Part shown: positions 12,315-24,700 of the stretch, one piece after another | Layout: every line of letters begins with the position of its first letter | Numbering within the stretch: the stretch's first letter is position 1 | Assembly: GCF_024139115.2 (NCBI RefSeq) | Contig: NC_085140.1 | Coordinates: 235,602,371-235,666,370, forward strand | Length of the DNA: 64,000 nucleotides | Source of the DNA: Armigeres subalbatus | Taxonomy: Eukaryota > Arthropoda > Insecta > Diptera > Culicidae | Direction of reading: 5' to 3' | The notes under the pieces: generated by a model | Database searches by the model: none | What the model saw: the letters and a program-made list of their open reading frames with translations, nothing else | Told to the model about the DNA's origin: nothing | Made by a program: the position numbers and the translations under genes

Positions 12315-12984
12315 AAATATCTCCTGGAACTGCTCCGGGAAAATACATATAACCTAAAGCTTAATCCAGAATCAAAAATCCTACCGTCTGAAAGATTTTA
12401 GGAAACGAGAGGTGGTGAGGAAGATTTCTAGGTCAGGGTTTAGTTTTGCTTCGGAAAATTCCGAATTGGACAAACTTGGGGCTTTTAAGACCTGTTTCCC
12501 CGGAAACGAATGACTTAAACATATAAAAAAGGCCTTCTTAGTGACCTAACTAGATTTCTTTCGACAGCTTTCACAATCATTCTGGTCAATTTACCATTTT
12601 CCACTTGGTTCAGTTGGACGCAATCCCCTGTGCATGCGAACCGCTCTTAATAGCCCTGTATATAGAACATTTATTATAAGGTTGAGTTTCTCTAACAATA
12701 TGACCATTTCTTTACACTTAATAAATCACTAATTACACTACTAAAACTTTATTTTAAACTTTTAAACTATATTTGCTTTTAAGGTAATTGTTCACTAAAA
12801 GATGTAGAAAAAAAGAACTAGTCAAAAATTACACATGCTTTTTACAACCTTTACTGCCTGGACGTTTAACGCGCGCCGCGCACTTCTAACTTCCTTGAAG
12901 ATTTCAGCAAGAAAAAAGAAACAATATAATCAAACAAGCAGAAGGTCTAGTTTTAACAAATATTGGTAATTAATTTGTAATGGC
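12315..12984. other. No recognised element
   Basis: AT-rich sequence without supportable features. Confidence 0.35.
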
Positions 12985-13757
12985 GAGAGTGAGTGCTAGT
13001 AATGGACTTCTTAACGACTAAAATTTACTTCAGTGGCTCCACTAGAGCGAGCCTTTTGACAAATTGTAGTTCTCCTGCACCAGATGACAAGCAACAGGTA
13101 CGAGCATCGTGTTTCGTACATAAAACTAGACAAAACATTCATTTTTACCAATAAAGCATTTTCACATTATGTTGCTAGCATGCCTATTATGGCCACCCCC
13201 GGGGTCCATAATACGCAACGTCGAGTTTGTTTACATACGTATTATGGTCCCCCATTTGATTTACATGTTCCATTCCCACATGTTCCTTGTGCATATAATG
13301 GACCCCCCTTGTGTGTTAGTAATGGACCCTTTAGCATATTTACATTTACAAATCAGTTAATATAACTAAATTTCGGTTTCCCTCATTTTTTTGAGATTTG
13401 TGCTAACGTAAGAACTGTATCACACACACAAAACGCGACGCGAGACTGGACACAACACTTATGGTTCTTACAAACGAAAAAGGATTTTTAAAATTTACCT
13501 TTTTGTCGACCGGTTTCGGGTCCTGTAGATGGGCAACATCGAGCTCGAAACCGGTCGACAAAAAGGTCGTCGGTCACGTCGCGTTTTGTGTGTTTGTTTC
13601 CCTGTGTATAACAAATGTATGGAACTGCTGTCATATTACATGAAGCAACTTCACCCGACGAAAGTTTGCATAAAATAGTCGATTCCAGCGTTTAAGTTGG
13701 GATTTGGTTCAGGGGGTCCATTATACGCACGAGGTCCACTACTAGCACTCACTCACT
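12985..13757. mobile_element. 0.77-kb TIR element with TAATGGACC repeats
   Basis: The ends are inverted copies of GTGAGTGCTAGTARTGGACY (left at about 12989-13010, right at about 13728-13757). Inside the ends, blocks such as TAATGGACCCCC and TTATGGTCCCCC recur, giving a subterminal repeat pattern. No transposase was seen. A 21-bp perfect hairpin at 13498-13566 lies in the interior. Confidence 0.65.
13498..13566. repeat. Perfect 21-bp inverted repeat (hairpin)
   Basis: CCTTTTTGTCGACCGGTTTC plus G at 13498-13518 is repeated exactly in inverse at 13546-13566, with a 27-base loop. Confidence 0.9.
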
Positions 13758-13805
13758 AGTCTGTAGATTCAAGAACGATTTTATGGTTACATTCCCGACG
13801 TTTGT

Positions 13806-13909
13806 GAGCGTTACGTAATTAAAAGGGGGAGTCTAGTCACGCGTTACTTTTTGTTATAGGCGGGGGGGAGGTTCAAAAGCCCTATTTTTGCGTTACGTAA
13901 TTTGTGCAC
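13806..13909. mobile_element. MITE fragment of the TTACGTAACGC family
   Basis: Two copies of GCGTTACGTAATT surround GTAACGC-like and poly-G motifs. The same vocabulary is seen in the better kept elements at 39739-39893 and 50765-51139. Here the two outer motifs are in direct orientation, so this is a rearranged or partial copy. Confidence 0.5.
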
Positions 13910-14399
13910 AAAGCCTTACATAGCAAATTTTTCAATTAATAACTGAGGAAATGCTAAGCTAATACCAATACTGAAAAGCAAGAGAAGAAGAAAAATATTC
14001 GTTAGTTGGATCAAGCGTCAAAGTGGTTCCCTAGCATTAATTTGTGACCAGATTTCGTCACAAGCAAATTGCTGCAACCATTTTTGTCAATCTTGTGCAG
14101 CTTGGGTTTCATAACTAGTGAATGTTAACTATAACTAATGTTAACTATATAACTAGTTAATGTTCGTCAAACTGCTTGACTGGTGTGTACGTTGCATTAT
14201 GGAGAGCGATACTGCAACAATAGGGCTTTAGCAGTACCGCAATGATAGGCTCAAAGGATGCATTTTTTAGGTAGAAATGTTGATTTTTGATCATTTTGAA
14301 TGGAACTTCGTCAAGCACAAAGTGTTTTAGTGGTTAATTCCTAGGAGTTTTAGCGGATCCACAATCCAGAATGGACTATTTAAACACTACCGCAACATT

Positions 14400-14750
14400 A
14401 GGGCATACCACAACGATAGGATGTTTCCGTTGAGTTGCGGATGTTGTCGAGGTTGTGAGTACTCTTGCGAGGGCACTGTTTCCACTGTTGTTCGATGGCG
14501 GGAATGTCTTGACAAGGGGGTTGCTTCCATAGATCTAGGCACAGTTGCGTCCTGTTGTCCGGTTGATGCTTGCGAAAAAAAGATTGTTCACAGAAAATCG
14601 GGAGCGAGTTCACCGGACTGGAACCCTATGAATTTCACTGTCTGGAGTATATTTTTTATGAAATTGAAAAAAATTGGAATGAAATATTTTTGTTTTGATC
14701 AATTTATCTGTTGATTCTAATGCACCACTTCAATAGCTGGACCCTGTATT
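14400..14750 (+). pseudogene. mariner-type transposase relic (3' part)
   Basis: The plus-strand frame contains SSPDWNPMNFTVWSIF, a decayed form of the SPDLNPxDYxVW block around the last catalytic residue of Tc1/mariner transposases. Upstream sequence keeps only scraps. The element probably ends in GGACCCTGTA at about 14750, a plausible mariner terminus next to TA. The 5' end was not found. The frame upstream of the motif is not convincing as transposase, so frameshifts are likely. Confidence 0.68.
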
Positions 14751-14751
14751 T

Positions 14752-15965
14752 TACACACTTTCAGGAATCTTTACTATATTATGTTTTGAAGTCAGTAGCA
14801 AATAATGTCTATGCAATTATGCATTATTGCTACTCATCACTCAATTTTAACGTATGGAAATTTGTTTCCGCAGCTTAAATCATCGACCATCAATTAAAGT
14901 AACAATTACTAGACACAGATTTCAGAGATCGTTCACAAAGCATCTGTACACAGCCCGCTAATCGAACAATTAGTCTACCTAATCATCCATTGATAGATAC
15001 TTGGACCGCTGAAGCTGGCCACAACGGTCGGCCCAATCGTGCCGCTTTCTTCGATGCGTTAATATTAATAAATGGCTCCGAAAGGTACGGCGAAAAGCAT
15101 GCTGCCCCCGGCCAGTATGACTTAATTACGGACGACCATGGAGAAACTGTACTTCATGTATCCTACTGCTGGCTGGCTGGTTTTCCGATGAAGAATCCAT
15201 AAATAGAATTAAATAAACGTGCGGTGTTGGAGCGTTAGTGGTACTTACTTGCTGCTGATAGGTGGTAGATGCTTTGTGGCGTACCGGTTTGGCGAAAACG
15301 AATCACGAAATCGACGAAAAAAGTGAAATGTGCAAACTAGGGTGGTCTGAGATGACTCAAAATACTTTTTGGGGTTTTACTTTTATGATTCATGCAATAC
15401 TGATGATGCGAATGATAGGACTGATGATTAACAAAGTCTTCCGGTTACATTCTTTTCCTTTTCCTGTTTCAGTTCAACTCATTTAGGGCAGACTACCCTT
15501 TCATAGCTAGAGAGATCTATACAAACTATGCTCAAAATATGTTTTTAAATGTATCCTCTCATTTTTTTGGCGAAAAACTATCAACTTGGGATGGCAACTA
15601 AAACATTTAAATGTTATGGGTTGACAATTCTTTAAAAAATCCGATAAATTGTTTGATTTTGTTTATCTTAATTTTTTTTATTTTGGTCGCTTCGTTTCTC
15701 ATTCGAAGAACGCAAGACATAATTTTCAAAACATATGAACGGTTTTTAATATATCATGTTGATGTAGACATTTCCAAACAGTTTTCTTTCAACAACAAAA
15801 ATGTTTCTCAGTCAGCGGCGTAGTCATTTTTACATACAAATCAAGAGAGAAGTAAGAACGGAAGTGAGCAATTTAATATCTATTTCGTAACTAAGAAATC
15901 CTATTTTTTATAAACATTTTATTATGAAGCATGTTATAAATATCATGAGTAAGCCACCCTAATAA
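14752..15965. other. Unassigned intronic sequence
   Basis: Small frames at 14990-15202 and 15262-15486 lack splice sites and recognisable domains, and I do not call them genes. No repeat structure was evident. Confidence 0.35.
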
Positions 15966-15969
15966 TCCA

Positions 15970-16350
15970 AAAGTGCGCCAACGCATCATCGCCGCCAGTC
16001 GATTGATTTGGGAAGTTGAAAGAGAGTAGTAGGGTAGTGCAACGCGCTGGGGACCACGGCGCAAGAGATTAGTTGCAACTGAAGTAAAACTAAAAGAAAC
16101 AAAAAGTCCATCGAACGGAAGTGTGTGCCTGGTAGAGCGAAACGAGAAGCAAGGGCGTTCGCACTCAACGTCGTCGTCGCGTCGTCGCTGTCGTCAACCA
16201 ACCTCCCGATTCCTCCCACATATGCGGCGCGGCATCTACGACATCGACTGGAAGGAGACCCATATCTAGAGAGTCACATGGCCCTACTGTTCGCGTGTTG
16301 CAGCAGACTGTGTAAAGTCGTTTCATTTTGGCGATAATATTTTGAGACCA
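15970..16350 (+). promoter_or_regulatory. GC-rich island in the intron, possible alternative first exon
   Basis: This stretch is much richer in GC and CpG (CGTCGTCGCGTCGTCGC at about 16172) than the intron around it and shows no repeat signature. It contains ATG-initiated short frames, for example MALLFACCSRLCKVVSFWR (16278-16337) and MRRGIYDIDWKETHI. This would suit an alternative promoter and 5' exon of the flanking + strand gene. No clear splice donor was identified, so this remains an inference. Confidence 0.3.
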
Positions 16351-16664
16351 TGAGTATGTGCGAGCCACACATGTGTTCGATACAAATCTTCGATGCAGAA
16401 AACTGGATGCAATTGAAAGCGATGATATCAGCTATAGCTTCGGGGGTGATTTGACCGGCTTAGAGAAAGAAAGACGAAACAAAATCATATATCAATTTTT
16501 GAGTCTCATATTTTTTACGGTGGTAATAAATTATTTGTTATACTGCTCAATACGATAGAAGTAGAATACGTTGAACTCGAATTGATTCTGTTATAACAAA
16601 TAACGTTGATTGTGCCTTTACTATGCGTTAAAAAAAGAAACAAATATTGTATACTAGCTTTATG

Positions 16665-16870
16665 TACCCGACTTTGCTCGGGATTGAAAAGTGAATTATG
16701 CAATTCAAATGTCTTATTGCGGTTATCGGTATGAACTCTGTGATCGGTTTCTCAATAGAGAGGATATACTGGTTTGTCTTTGTATCCTACTATGTGTTAG
16801 GTCATCTGGCCGAATGCCGTTTGGCCTAATACTACAATAGGTTGAAAATTGCAACTCTCGGGCTGAATAT
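16665..16870. repeat. Interspersed repeat 5' motif and GGCC-type unit
   Basis: TATGTACCCGACTTTGCTCGGG resembles the 5' motif of a repeat group also seen at 30350, 48031 and 59374. It is followed by CATCTGGCCGAATGCCGTTTGG, a short piece of the TTTGGCCGAA degenerate repeat described at 21180-21740. Confidence 0.5.
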
Positions 16871-16879
16871 TACACAGAC

Positions 16880-17190
16880 TCCTTCTTCATTCCTCTTTCC
16901 TCTCTTCTTTATTGCTTCATTATTATTCTTAATTTTTCCTTCTTTCTTCACTTTTCTTTGTTTTTTTACATCTCTCTTTTTTCTTCTATCTTCCTACTCT
17001 TCCTTAATTTTCCTTTTTTTCCTTTTTCTTCTTTCTTCTCCGTTTTTCATTCTTCCTCCTTCTACCTTCTTCCTTTTATCTTCCTCTTTTTTCCCTTCTT
17101 TCTTACTCTTCCTTCTTTCATCTCCCTTATTTATTCTCCATTATTCCATTTAACTTTCTTTTTTTTCTACTTCCATCTTTCTTCTGTCTT
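16880..17190. repeat. Polypyrimidine (CTT/TTCC) low-complexity tract
   Basis: About 300 bases are almost purely C and T on the + strand. Hydrophobic phenylalanine- and serine-rich frames here are artefacts. A similar tract lies at 50560-50760, also next to TTCGGCCAAA-type repeats. Confidence 0.85.
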
Positions 17191-17194
17191 TTGT

Positions 17195-17525
17195 CAGAAT
17201 TTTATTGAAATCGGTCCAGGGGTTCAGAAGTTGCACATTTTTTTTTAATTTTCTAAACAATACACCTTTCTACACTCCTATTTCCTATTACTCCCCTCCG
17301 AGAAGATGTGTTCCAAATTTGAATGAAATCGGTGCAAGGGTCCAGAAGTTACACTGAATTGTCCATTTTCTGAACAATACTTCTCTCTCCTAACCGAACC
17401 ACTGTCTTCAATTTCTCTCCAATATAAACGTCTCCTCATAGTGAATATGGGTACAAAATTTGGTTGAAATCGGTCCTGGGAGTTGAAAGTTATACTTAAT
17501 TGTTCGTTTTCTAAACAAAACCCCA
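17195..17525. repeat. Three-copy tandem repeat (118-141 bp)
   Basis: The core GAAATCGGTSCWRGG followed by AGAAGTTACAC and a TTCTAAACAA block recurs at 17207, 17325 and 17466. Copies are diverged by substitutions and small indels. Confidence 0.75.
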
Positions 17526-18739
17526 TATTCGTGATGGTATCATCGTTATCACAATTGGTATAAACAAAAGTGTATTGAGAGAGGTGTATTGAGAAGGAGG
17601 ACTATTGAGTTTCCTGGGCTGCGTTGGATAGAATTGATTGCCCCCCTCTGCTTTCTCAATTGAACCTTAATATACCCTACCGTCCACTTCGACCAACTGC
17701 TTTCATTTTTTTTAGAGGAGCTCGCACAAATTATGCGCAAACGAGCCTTTCTCTAGCAAGTGTCCCTACTATGCTCCTCTCTACATCCGACAGTATTACA
17801 CATTAAGCCAGGTAGCTTTATTGATGTATTTTTTTTTTGTATAATATTAAGCAATTAGGAAGTTAAGTTTAAGCAAAATTATGTATCATTTGGAAATATT
17901 GTTATCCGTTGATATAAAAGAAGAGGAGGTTTTGCGCCCGTTTGTGAATAATTCTACTCAAACGGGCTTTTCCCTGCTCCAAATAAAGAATAAAAGAATA
18001 GCGGTTGGACATCTGAATAACCCGGATTCCGAAACACCCGTTACCAAATTACCATTCTAAAATGCCGTTTATCCCAGAGAGACGCGATATTTTTAAATAT
18101 TTTTCGTAACCGCATTCTAACAACAAAATCAATGGATGCGCTCATTGATCCCTGGTGGCCACCTAATGGTCCTTCGAAAGTTTCTTAACATCCAGCGATG
18201 TTGTCGGTTTTTCTAATTCGTCCCTGAAATCTGAGACTTTGTTTAAACCGTTTGTTGTACCAATGTTAGAGCAAAATCTATGCAAGCGCCATTAATTGAC
18301 CCCTGGGCCCTGGCGACCACATAGTGATACTATGGGAGTTTCGGAACATCAGAAGTGGCTATTTTTTGTGTAATTCGTCCCAGAAAGTTGCATTTTTTTA
18401 GGCAAATGAACAGAAAAATAATTTAGGTGATCACTGTTTGACCCTGGATCATTACCGTGAAATCTCAATGACAATTGAATTTTTTTACCCGAATGTGAAC
18501 TTTTCCTACGCAGATATCAATAGAGTACAGAGATAGGATAGACACTAATTGGTTTCCCGGACATCCGGAAAAGTGTCAGTTTCATTAATTTTATACATAA
18601 ATAAATCTCCCTCACTCTCTTTCTCTTTATTTCTGTTTTGTTCTGCTACTACTTCCCCTATCCATATTTTGCTATATATTTCCCCCTATCTATGGTATCG
18701 GTCTGTTCTTAGTTGTTCCAATCTAGGACTCTCAGAAAT
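17526..18739. other. Unassigned, possible retroelement 3' end near 17980
   Basis: A hairpin-forming pair, GCCCGTTTG and CAAACGGGC, lies at 17936-17967, followed by AATAAAGAATAAA. This looks like a terminator or polyadenylation region of some element, but I could not assign it. The rest shows nothing recognisable. Confidence 0.35.
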
Positions 18740-19830
18740 TTCCAAAAATTATACAATAAAATTATACATTTTTTTTCAAACGTCCCCAGAAATTCCTCCA
18801 AAATTTTCTTCATGGTTTTCTACAGAAATTCCCCCAGGAGTCCTTACGGAAATTCTTCCAATTTTTTTATTAAAAACTTCCACAGGAAATTCCTCAGGAC
18901 GTAAATTTCAACAGGGATTCCTTCAGAAAAACCTCCAGATTTTACTCCGAAAAATTCCTTCGGGTATCCCTTTGGAATCCCTCGCATAAACTACCCATTT
19001 TCCCATAAATTCCCATAGGAGTTACTTTAAAAAATAATTAAAGATTTATTCCGAAAATTCCTTCGAAAATCCCTCCAGAGATTCCTCTGAAAATTCAGCG
19101 ATAATTAAATAATCAAGCAATTCTTGGAGAATAATCAAGCAATTCTTGGAGGAATTTCCAGACAAATTCTCTGGAGAAGTCCTTTGGAAATTGGAAAAAT
19201 AATTTTCGGGGGATTTACCGAAAACAAAAATCTAGAAGAATTCCCTGTGGACATTTTTGGGGTACTTCTCAGAAGGATTCCTGGGGGATTTCCTGTGGGA
19301 GCTCTCGGAGGAATTCTCGCACAAATTCCTGAGGAAAGGAATTCTATATGAAATAGCTATATGAATTCTCGGCGGAGTTCCTGGGTAAATTCTCGGAGGA
19401 ATTTCTAGCTGATCTTCCGAATGAAGTCCTGCAGAAATTATAGGACTTACTAAAGATTCCCCAGAGAAATTCATGGGAGAGTTCTTGGAGGGATTCCTGG
19501 GGGAATTTTCGGAGGAGTTTCTGGGAGAATTCTCAAAAGAATTTTTTGGGTGAATTCCTGGAGATATTCGGGGGATTTTATGGGGAATTTTTGTGTTTTC
19601 TGAGGGTTTTTCGGAGAAACTCCTGATGGATTTTTTCGGAGAAATTCTGGGGGAAAATTCGTGGGCTTTTTCCGAAGGAATTCTTGGGGACATGTGCGGA
19701 GGAATACTCGGAAGAAATTTCTTAATGAATCCTCGGACGAAATCCAGCAAGATTTTTTAAAGTTATCTTTGCAAGAATTCCTGGGGTAATTATTAGGAAA
19801 ATGTCTTGATTAATTTCTTAGTCAATTTAA
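18740..19830. repeat. Degenerate GGAGGAATTCC tandem array
   Basis: About 1.1 kb of imperfect units (GGAGGAATTCCTGGGGGA and variants) appears first in one and then the other strand sense. Its multiple-of-three period creates a 172-codon minus-strand frame rich in PRISPxxSxENS, which is not a protein gene. It is related to 3480-4795. Confidence 0.8.
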
Positions 19831-19904
19831 TATTCTATTCGGAGCACAGGTTTTGAAATTTCTGGGCTTTAACTTAGTAATCGTTCGTGGTGAATGAGAG
19901 GTTC

Positions 19905-19975
19905 TTGGACAGTGAATTCTCCATATTGAAGGGACCATCGAGTCAAGCAAATATCGTCGTGAGGAGCATAAAACC
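19905..19975. mobile_element. Relic of the CAGTCGACTCTC mariner MITE
   Basis: CTCCATATTGAAGGGACCATCGAG matches the end region of the MITE at 45434-45781. Only this terminal piece is recognisable. Confidence 0.5.
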
Positions 19976-20024
19976 CTTGTGAAGCTGTTAGAAGGACTGA
20001 AGAATGTGATGTCGATGATATTCG

Positions 20025-20560
20025 GCAGCAAAATAAAATTTCCATGAAGAATTAGAAATTTTCCATAAAAAATAGGAAATTTCCAATAAAGGAATCAGGA
20101 TATGAGCAATAAATAAACATAAATTATCACAAATGATACATAATTTCCATAAACAATAAAAAAAATTCCACAAAACAAAAATAAAAGCAAAAATTGCAAT
20201 TAAAAAAAATGAATTTTCCATAAAGAAATCCAAATGTTTCACGGAAAAAAATACAAAATTTTCATAGGGGAAATGACGACTTTGGCAGGTTTTGTTATAT
20301 TATTGTCAGGGGGTTTTCTATAACCAATTATGCTCAAATTTGGCATAAACATTCTTTGCATATCAAAGAATATTGTGGCCAAGTTTCATGAAATTTGGTC
20401 AACAAAACCCCCCTGACAATAATAGAACAAAACCTGCCAAAGCCGTCATTTCCCCTAAATAAATCAATATAGCAATAAACAATTACAAAATTGTCCACAA
20501 AATAAATATATTTTTCCCACAAAAAAAATCCACGAACTCACGACTCAATGAAAAGTAACA
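20025..20560. repeat. AAATTTCCATAAA-type AT-rich repeat, copy 1
   Basis: A-rich degenerate repeats of TTTCCATAAA type begin GGCAGCAAAATAAAATTTCC. The same start and order occur at 31500-31740, so this is a dispersed family and not just random AT richness. It is interrupted by the MITE at 20267-20455. Confidence 0.7.
20267..20455. mobile_element. 189-bp MITE with about 50-bp TIRs and TA target site
   Basis: The left arm GGGGAAATGACGACTTTGGC continues with AGGTTTTGTTATATTATTG and matches the inverse of the right arm (with AATAATAGAACAAAACCTGCC) nearly base for base for about 50 bases. TA flanks both sides (20265-20266, 20456-20457). It sits inside the AT-rich repeat at 20025-20560. Confidence 0.88.
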
Positions 20561-21179
20561 AAATAATAGGAAAATTTCCATAACACAATACAACTTGGTT
20601 TCAAAATTGATTTCAGGATTAGGTTCCATTGAAGTCTTACATTCTGTGCTGCTGTAGATACTTGTTGATCACTGAGAATTTCATTTAATAAAAGAAAACA
20701 CTTCTGAACTGAGCGCGAAATAAATCGCAGATATCCTCCATCGATAAAGCTTCCAAATTCTCCAGTAACATAGAGGAAGGCAAACCATATTCTCGTCTTA
20801 GGTCGGTCACGTAGTTCCAGAAATGCTTAGGGTTGAGAGTTGAAAAGTAACTTATTTAGCACTTTGTACCGATAATTTAACGAAATGTATTGGTATCTCA
20901 GGAGAGCGATTCTGTACTTCGAAACAATTTTAAACGCTGATTTTTCAGCCGTTTAAGACGTTTGAGGGCACGATTTGACCAAGAAGGGTGCACAGCGGCA
21001 CGATGTATTTTTAGGAGTAAACTGACCAATGGCATAGATAATAACATTTTACATTGTCCTTGCGGCAGCATTCACATGGGAGATGTCGAGAATTTCGTTC
21101 CAATTGATGAGCGACAGAGAGTTATTCATAGCAGAGGAAACTGTCTTACAGAAGTGCGATCGTTCTGATATATAATGTT
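20561..21179. other. Unassigned intronic sequence
   Basis: No feature could be supported here. A short frame at 20962-21168 has no recognisable domain. Confidence 0.35.
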
Positions 21180-21740
21180 ACACAATTGAATCCAATAGCC
21201 GAATTATACACGGATTCATGGTTGAATACAAATTTTGCGATTGGCTGAACTGGCCATGTTGACGAAAAAGTTGTTTGAACAAATTGATCATTTGGCCAAA
21301 GTCGTTCTTTGGCAGAAAGTGATTCTTTGGCAGATGTAATTTGGCCGAAATGGTCGACATTTTTAGCCATTTGACCCGTTCAACAAGTAACATTTTCGAC
21401 CATTTCGTCCAAACGGCATTTTCGGCCAAATAGTCTGATTGGCTAAGTGACCATTTCGGCCAGATGATTTTCGGCTTAATATGTTTTTCGGCCAAGTGGC
21501 ATTCGAACAAATGACTTTCCGTCAAATTACTTGAAGGGCTGTTTGGTTGAAGACCACAAGGTCGTAAGTTGTTTGGTTGAATATGTTATTTTGGCGGTAA
21601 ATATAATAAATAAATAAATAAATTAAATGTGGTCGTTTGGTCATTTGGCCGAAAAAGTCAGCAAATGACATTTTTGGCTGTATATCCGTTCGGTCAAATG
21701 AAGTTTTCGTTCAAAAAACTTTTCAACCAAATTACCATTT
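21180..21740. repeat. Degenerate TTTGGCCGAA repeat array
   Basis: Units such as CATTTCGGCCAAATGG, in both strand senses, are spread over about 0.5 kb at loose 20-30-base spacing. Small pieces of the same vocabulary occur at 16805 and 51225. Confidence 0.75.
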
Positions 21741-24700
21741 CGAATGACTTCCGGTAGATATTTCGAAGAATTTTTTGCGGAAATTCCAAAAAATCTATTA
21801 CAAATATTACACATTTTCATTTGGAAACTACATTCAATTTTCTTTGGAATTTCAAAGAATTTCCCGTGTAAAAACCGAAAAAAAAATCAAATGAATATTT
21901 TCAGAAAACTTAGAAGAGTGTCATGGGGAGGTTCCTGCTTCTTGAAAATATCCCGAATAAATCCAAAAAAATATTTTAGAAACGAACGCAAAGAAAATCA
22001 CCACACCGATCCCCTCCACCGCCGGACAAAAAATTGCGAAAACGCAGCCATCGCCCACCAACATTATAATAAACGCCCTCGCCGGTGATTTTAGTACCGG
22101 TGCACACCTCTTGCAGCAGCATTGAGTTTGTCAAAAATCAATAAAATGTGGACAGGAGGTTCCAACATGTGTAGGGGTCCAAATCAAGTTGGTTTCCCCA
22201 AGGTATACTTCTAAATAGTTCAAATGTATTATTATTATTATTTTTTTGGAAAGGATGATTAATTTTGATATTATTAACTATAGATTAGCGGCGTGACAGA
22301 TTTTGAACAGCGCACTGAGGAGTATTTCAGCCCAAATCCTGGCCAAAAGTCAAAAACAAAAATTTTAGGTATTTCCATATTATTTTTCGTTTTTGAACTC
22401 TCAAATAGTGATACTAATTTGCCGTGGGATTTTTGAAATAATATTGTTTACTTGTGAGTGATGCTGGCTGTCAAAACTTCACCATAATTTCAATGCTAGT
22501 TTTATAGCAATTGTGCATTGAAAAATGTTCACGTTCTATCATGTTTTTCTCGATTTATAATATTTTTAAGGATGAAAATCAATATAGGTATCATTAATGA
22601 GGATATATCAAGCGATATAAAACTGTTTTCAAGTGATCCATAATCATGATATGAATTCCTAGCTTTTTTCTACATTTTTACAATAATATGTTTTACAAAA
22701 TAAAACTTTTGATTAGGTTCCAAACCAGTCCAAGCAACAAAATTGTCAGCGTTGGAAAAATTGGAGTTTCCTTAATACGCCCCATAAAAAAACATTTAAC
22801 ACATACTCACGCAATCGTGACTTATTTTTGTTTCAATATGGTGAAGTTTGCTTAAAAATGCTAGAAAAAAAAATCATGGTTTTGAGTGCCAAACCTCACA
22901 TAAATTATGTTACGCTTCCAAATAAGAGACTTTGATGAACACACAGATCCATAAAAGCATACGCATTTTTCGGATGTTAAAATTATTAAGAAACATAGTG
23001 GTTGATTTGCATTTCATATTTATTAGATCTGCTTCATTTGATATTACTAAACATTATCCAGGGACTTTAACATGATCCGATGACAAATTTATATAGTCGA
23101 AGTAAACAAACAAAGTACATCTTTTCGGAAAAATTAGTAAGTAATAATCAAAGAATGAAGATTACCATAAGGAAGATCATACTCACTGACGGAGTCAGAG
23201 GTGGGCACCACTCGTTGCAAGCGCGCTGTAGTCCTCAAAGCCAGCGTTCTTGCGCCAAGTGGTACTCTATAAAATAAGAACAACAGACGCCGCCAGTGGT
23301 CATACTTCACTGCTAGATGAATGTAAACAACATAAAAACAAAAAAAGCTTTACTGTTTCTATTGAATGCATTTACAGACGACAAAATGATTGACATATTT
23401 TTGGCGCCGATGCAAAAATGTCGACGGCGTCGTGCCGAAAACCAAACTTTTGAAAGTAGGCTCGGAGACTTGTTATATACCAATCGCGTTCATACCAATT
23501 ATCTGGGGGTGTTGTGTGTCCCATAAAAAAAAGTTGGATTTGTAGCAACTACCGCGCAATTTCCAGACGCCAAATACCCGGATGTGCAGCTGAAACTCCC
23601 CGATTCCGAATCCTAAGTCCCGTCCATCCACGAGTACGTTGGCTTATATCCTTTTCTTACTAATTTAATAATAAAATCGACATCGATTGTACATTTCAAA
23701 AAGAACCGTGGCTCCGTAAAGTGTTATACACGCCTGAGCCTTCCAAATAAACAAACTTGAAAAAAAACTACCGCGAATAAACTGACACGATCGATCGAAG
23801 CGACGATGGATTGGGTGATGTGTGTAGTTTGAATTTGGAGCATTCCCAAGTCCCTTTGTAACGCGCGGAAGGTTACGACAAGGTGATGGTCTTTCATGTA
23901 AGCTATTCAACATCGCATTGGAGAGGATAATTCGATAGGCAGGATTGACATGAGTTGTACGATTCTCAAAAAGTCCGTTCAGCTAATGGTTTTGCCGACA
24001 ACATTTACGTTTTAGAAGATGGAGGAAGCCTAATCCGACTGAAGATGAAAGCTAAACAGATCGGACTACTTATTGAAAACTGATAGTGTAATGCAAAGCA
24101 TATGCACCTAACTACTACTTGGAGACAAAAAATATAGCAATTTCTTACATTTAAGAACTATTTATCGGAAAGCTCAACACTAATTTTACAAACATACTCA
24201 TACTGCTGTGGGAAAGAAAAACGACGTCGAGATCGATCCGGCTCGAGACCAGAAAAGTTTCATCAATTACATCACTCGTAAAACCCAGGACAATGCCCAC
24301 ACTAGCAGAAAATCCGGCTATAATGGGACGGATCAAATGGTTTGTATAAATGACGTGACCGGAATTAGTAAACCATCCATCCAACCAATGCAGCATCCGA
24401 ATCAAGTTTCCTTTCATTTCTCCATTTACATCTTCCATCTAACCACGTGCTTACTAACATACTAACTCGTCGTTGCCGCCATCGTTGGTCAGTGAATCGC
24501 TCGCCGCCACTGACTGATTCCACGGCAAAGCGTCTAGCCCGATCAAACGAGGCACTCAACATACCCCGGCACGGCCAATCAATCGAGTGTTCATACAGTG
24601 AAGTTTGCAAATTTGCAAGTAAAATGAAACTGGACGTGAGAATTTTTCCTAACGAGTGAATCAAGGGAGGGAGAGGCAAAGTTTCGATCACTTTAATAAA

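Noticed and set aside
16842..17153. 103-codon Phe/Ser-rich frame
   Set aside because: It lies in a polypyrimidine tract, so composition alone explains it.
19232..19750. 172-codon open frame, minus strand
   Set aside because: It is the translation of a degenerate tandem repeat; the Pro/Ser/Arg-rich pattern follows the repeat period.
24208..24465. 85-codon frame beginning MGKKNDVEIDP
   Set aside because: There is no splice signal, known domain or homologous copy in the window; it is kept only as part of an unassigned stretch.
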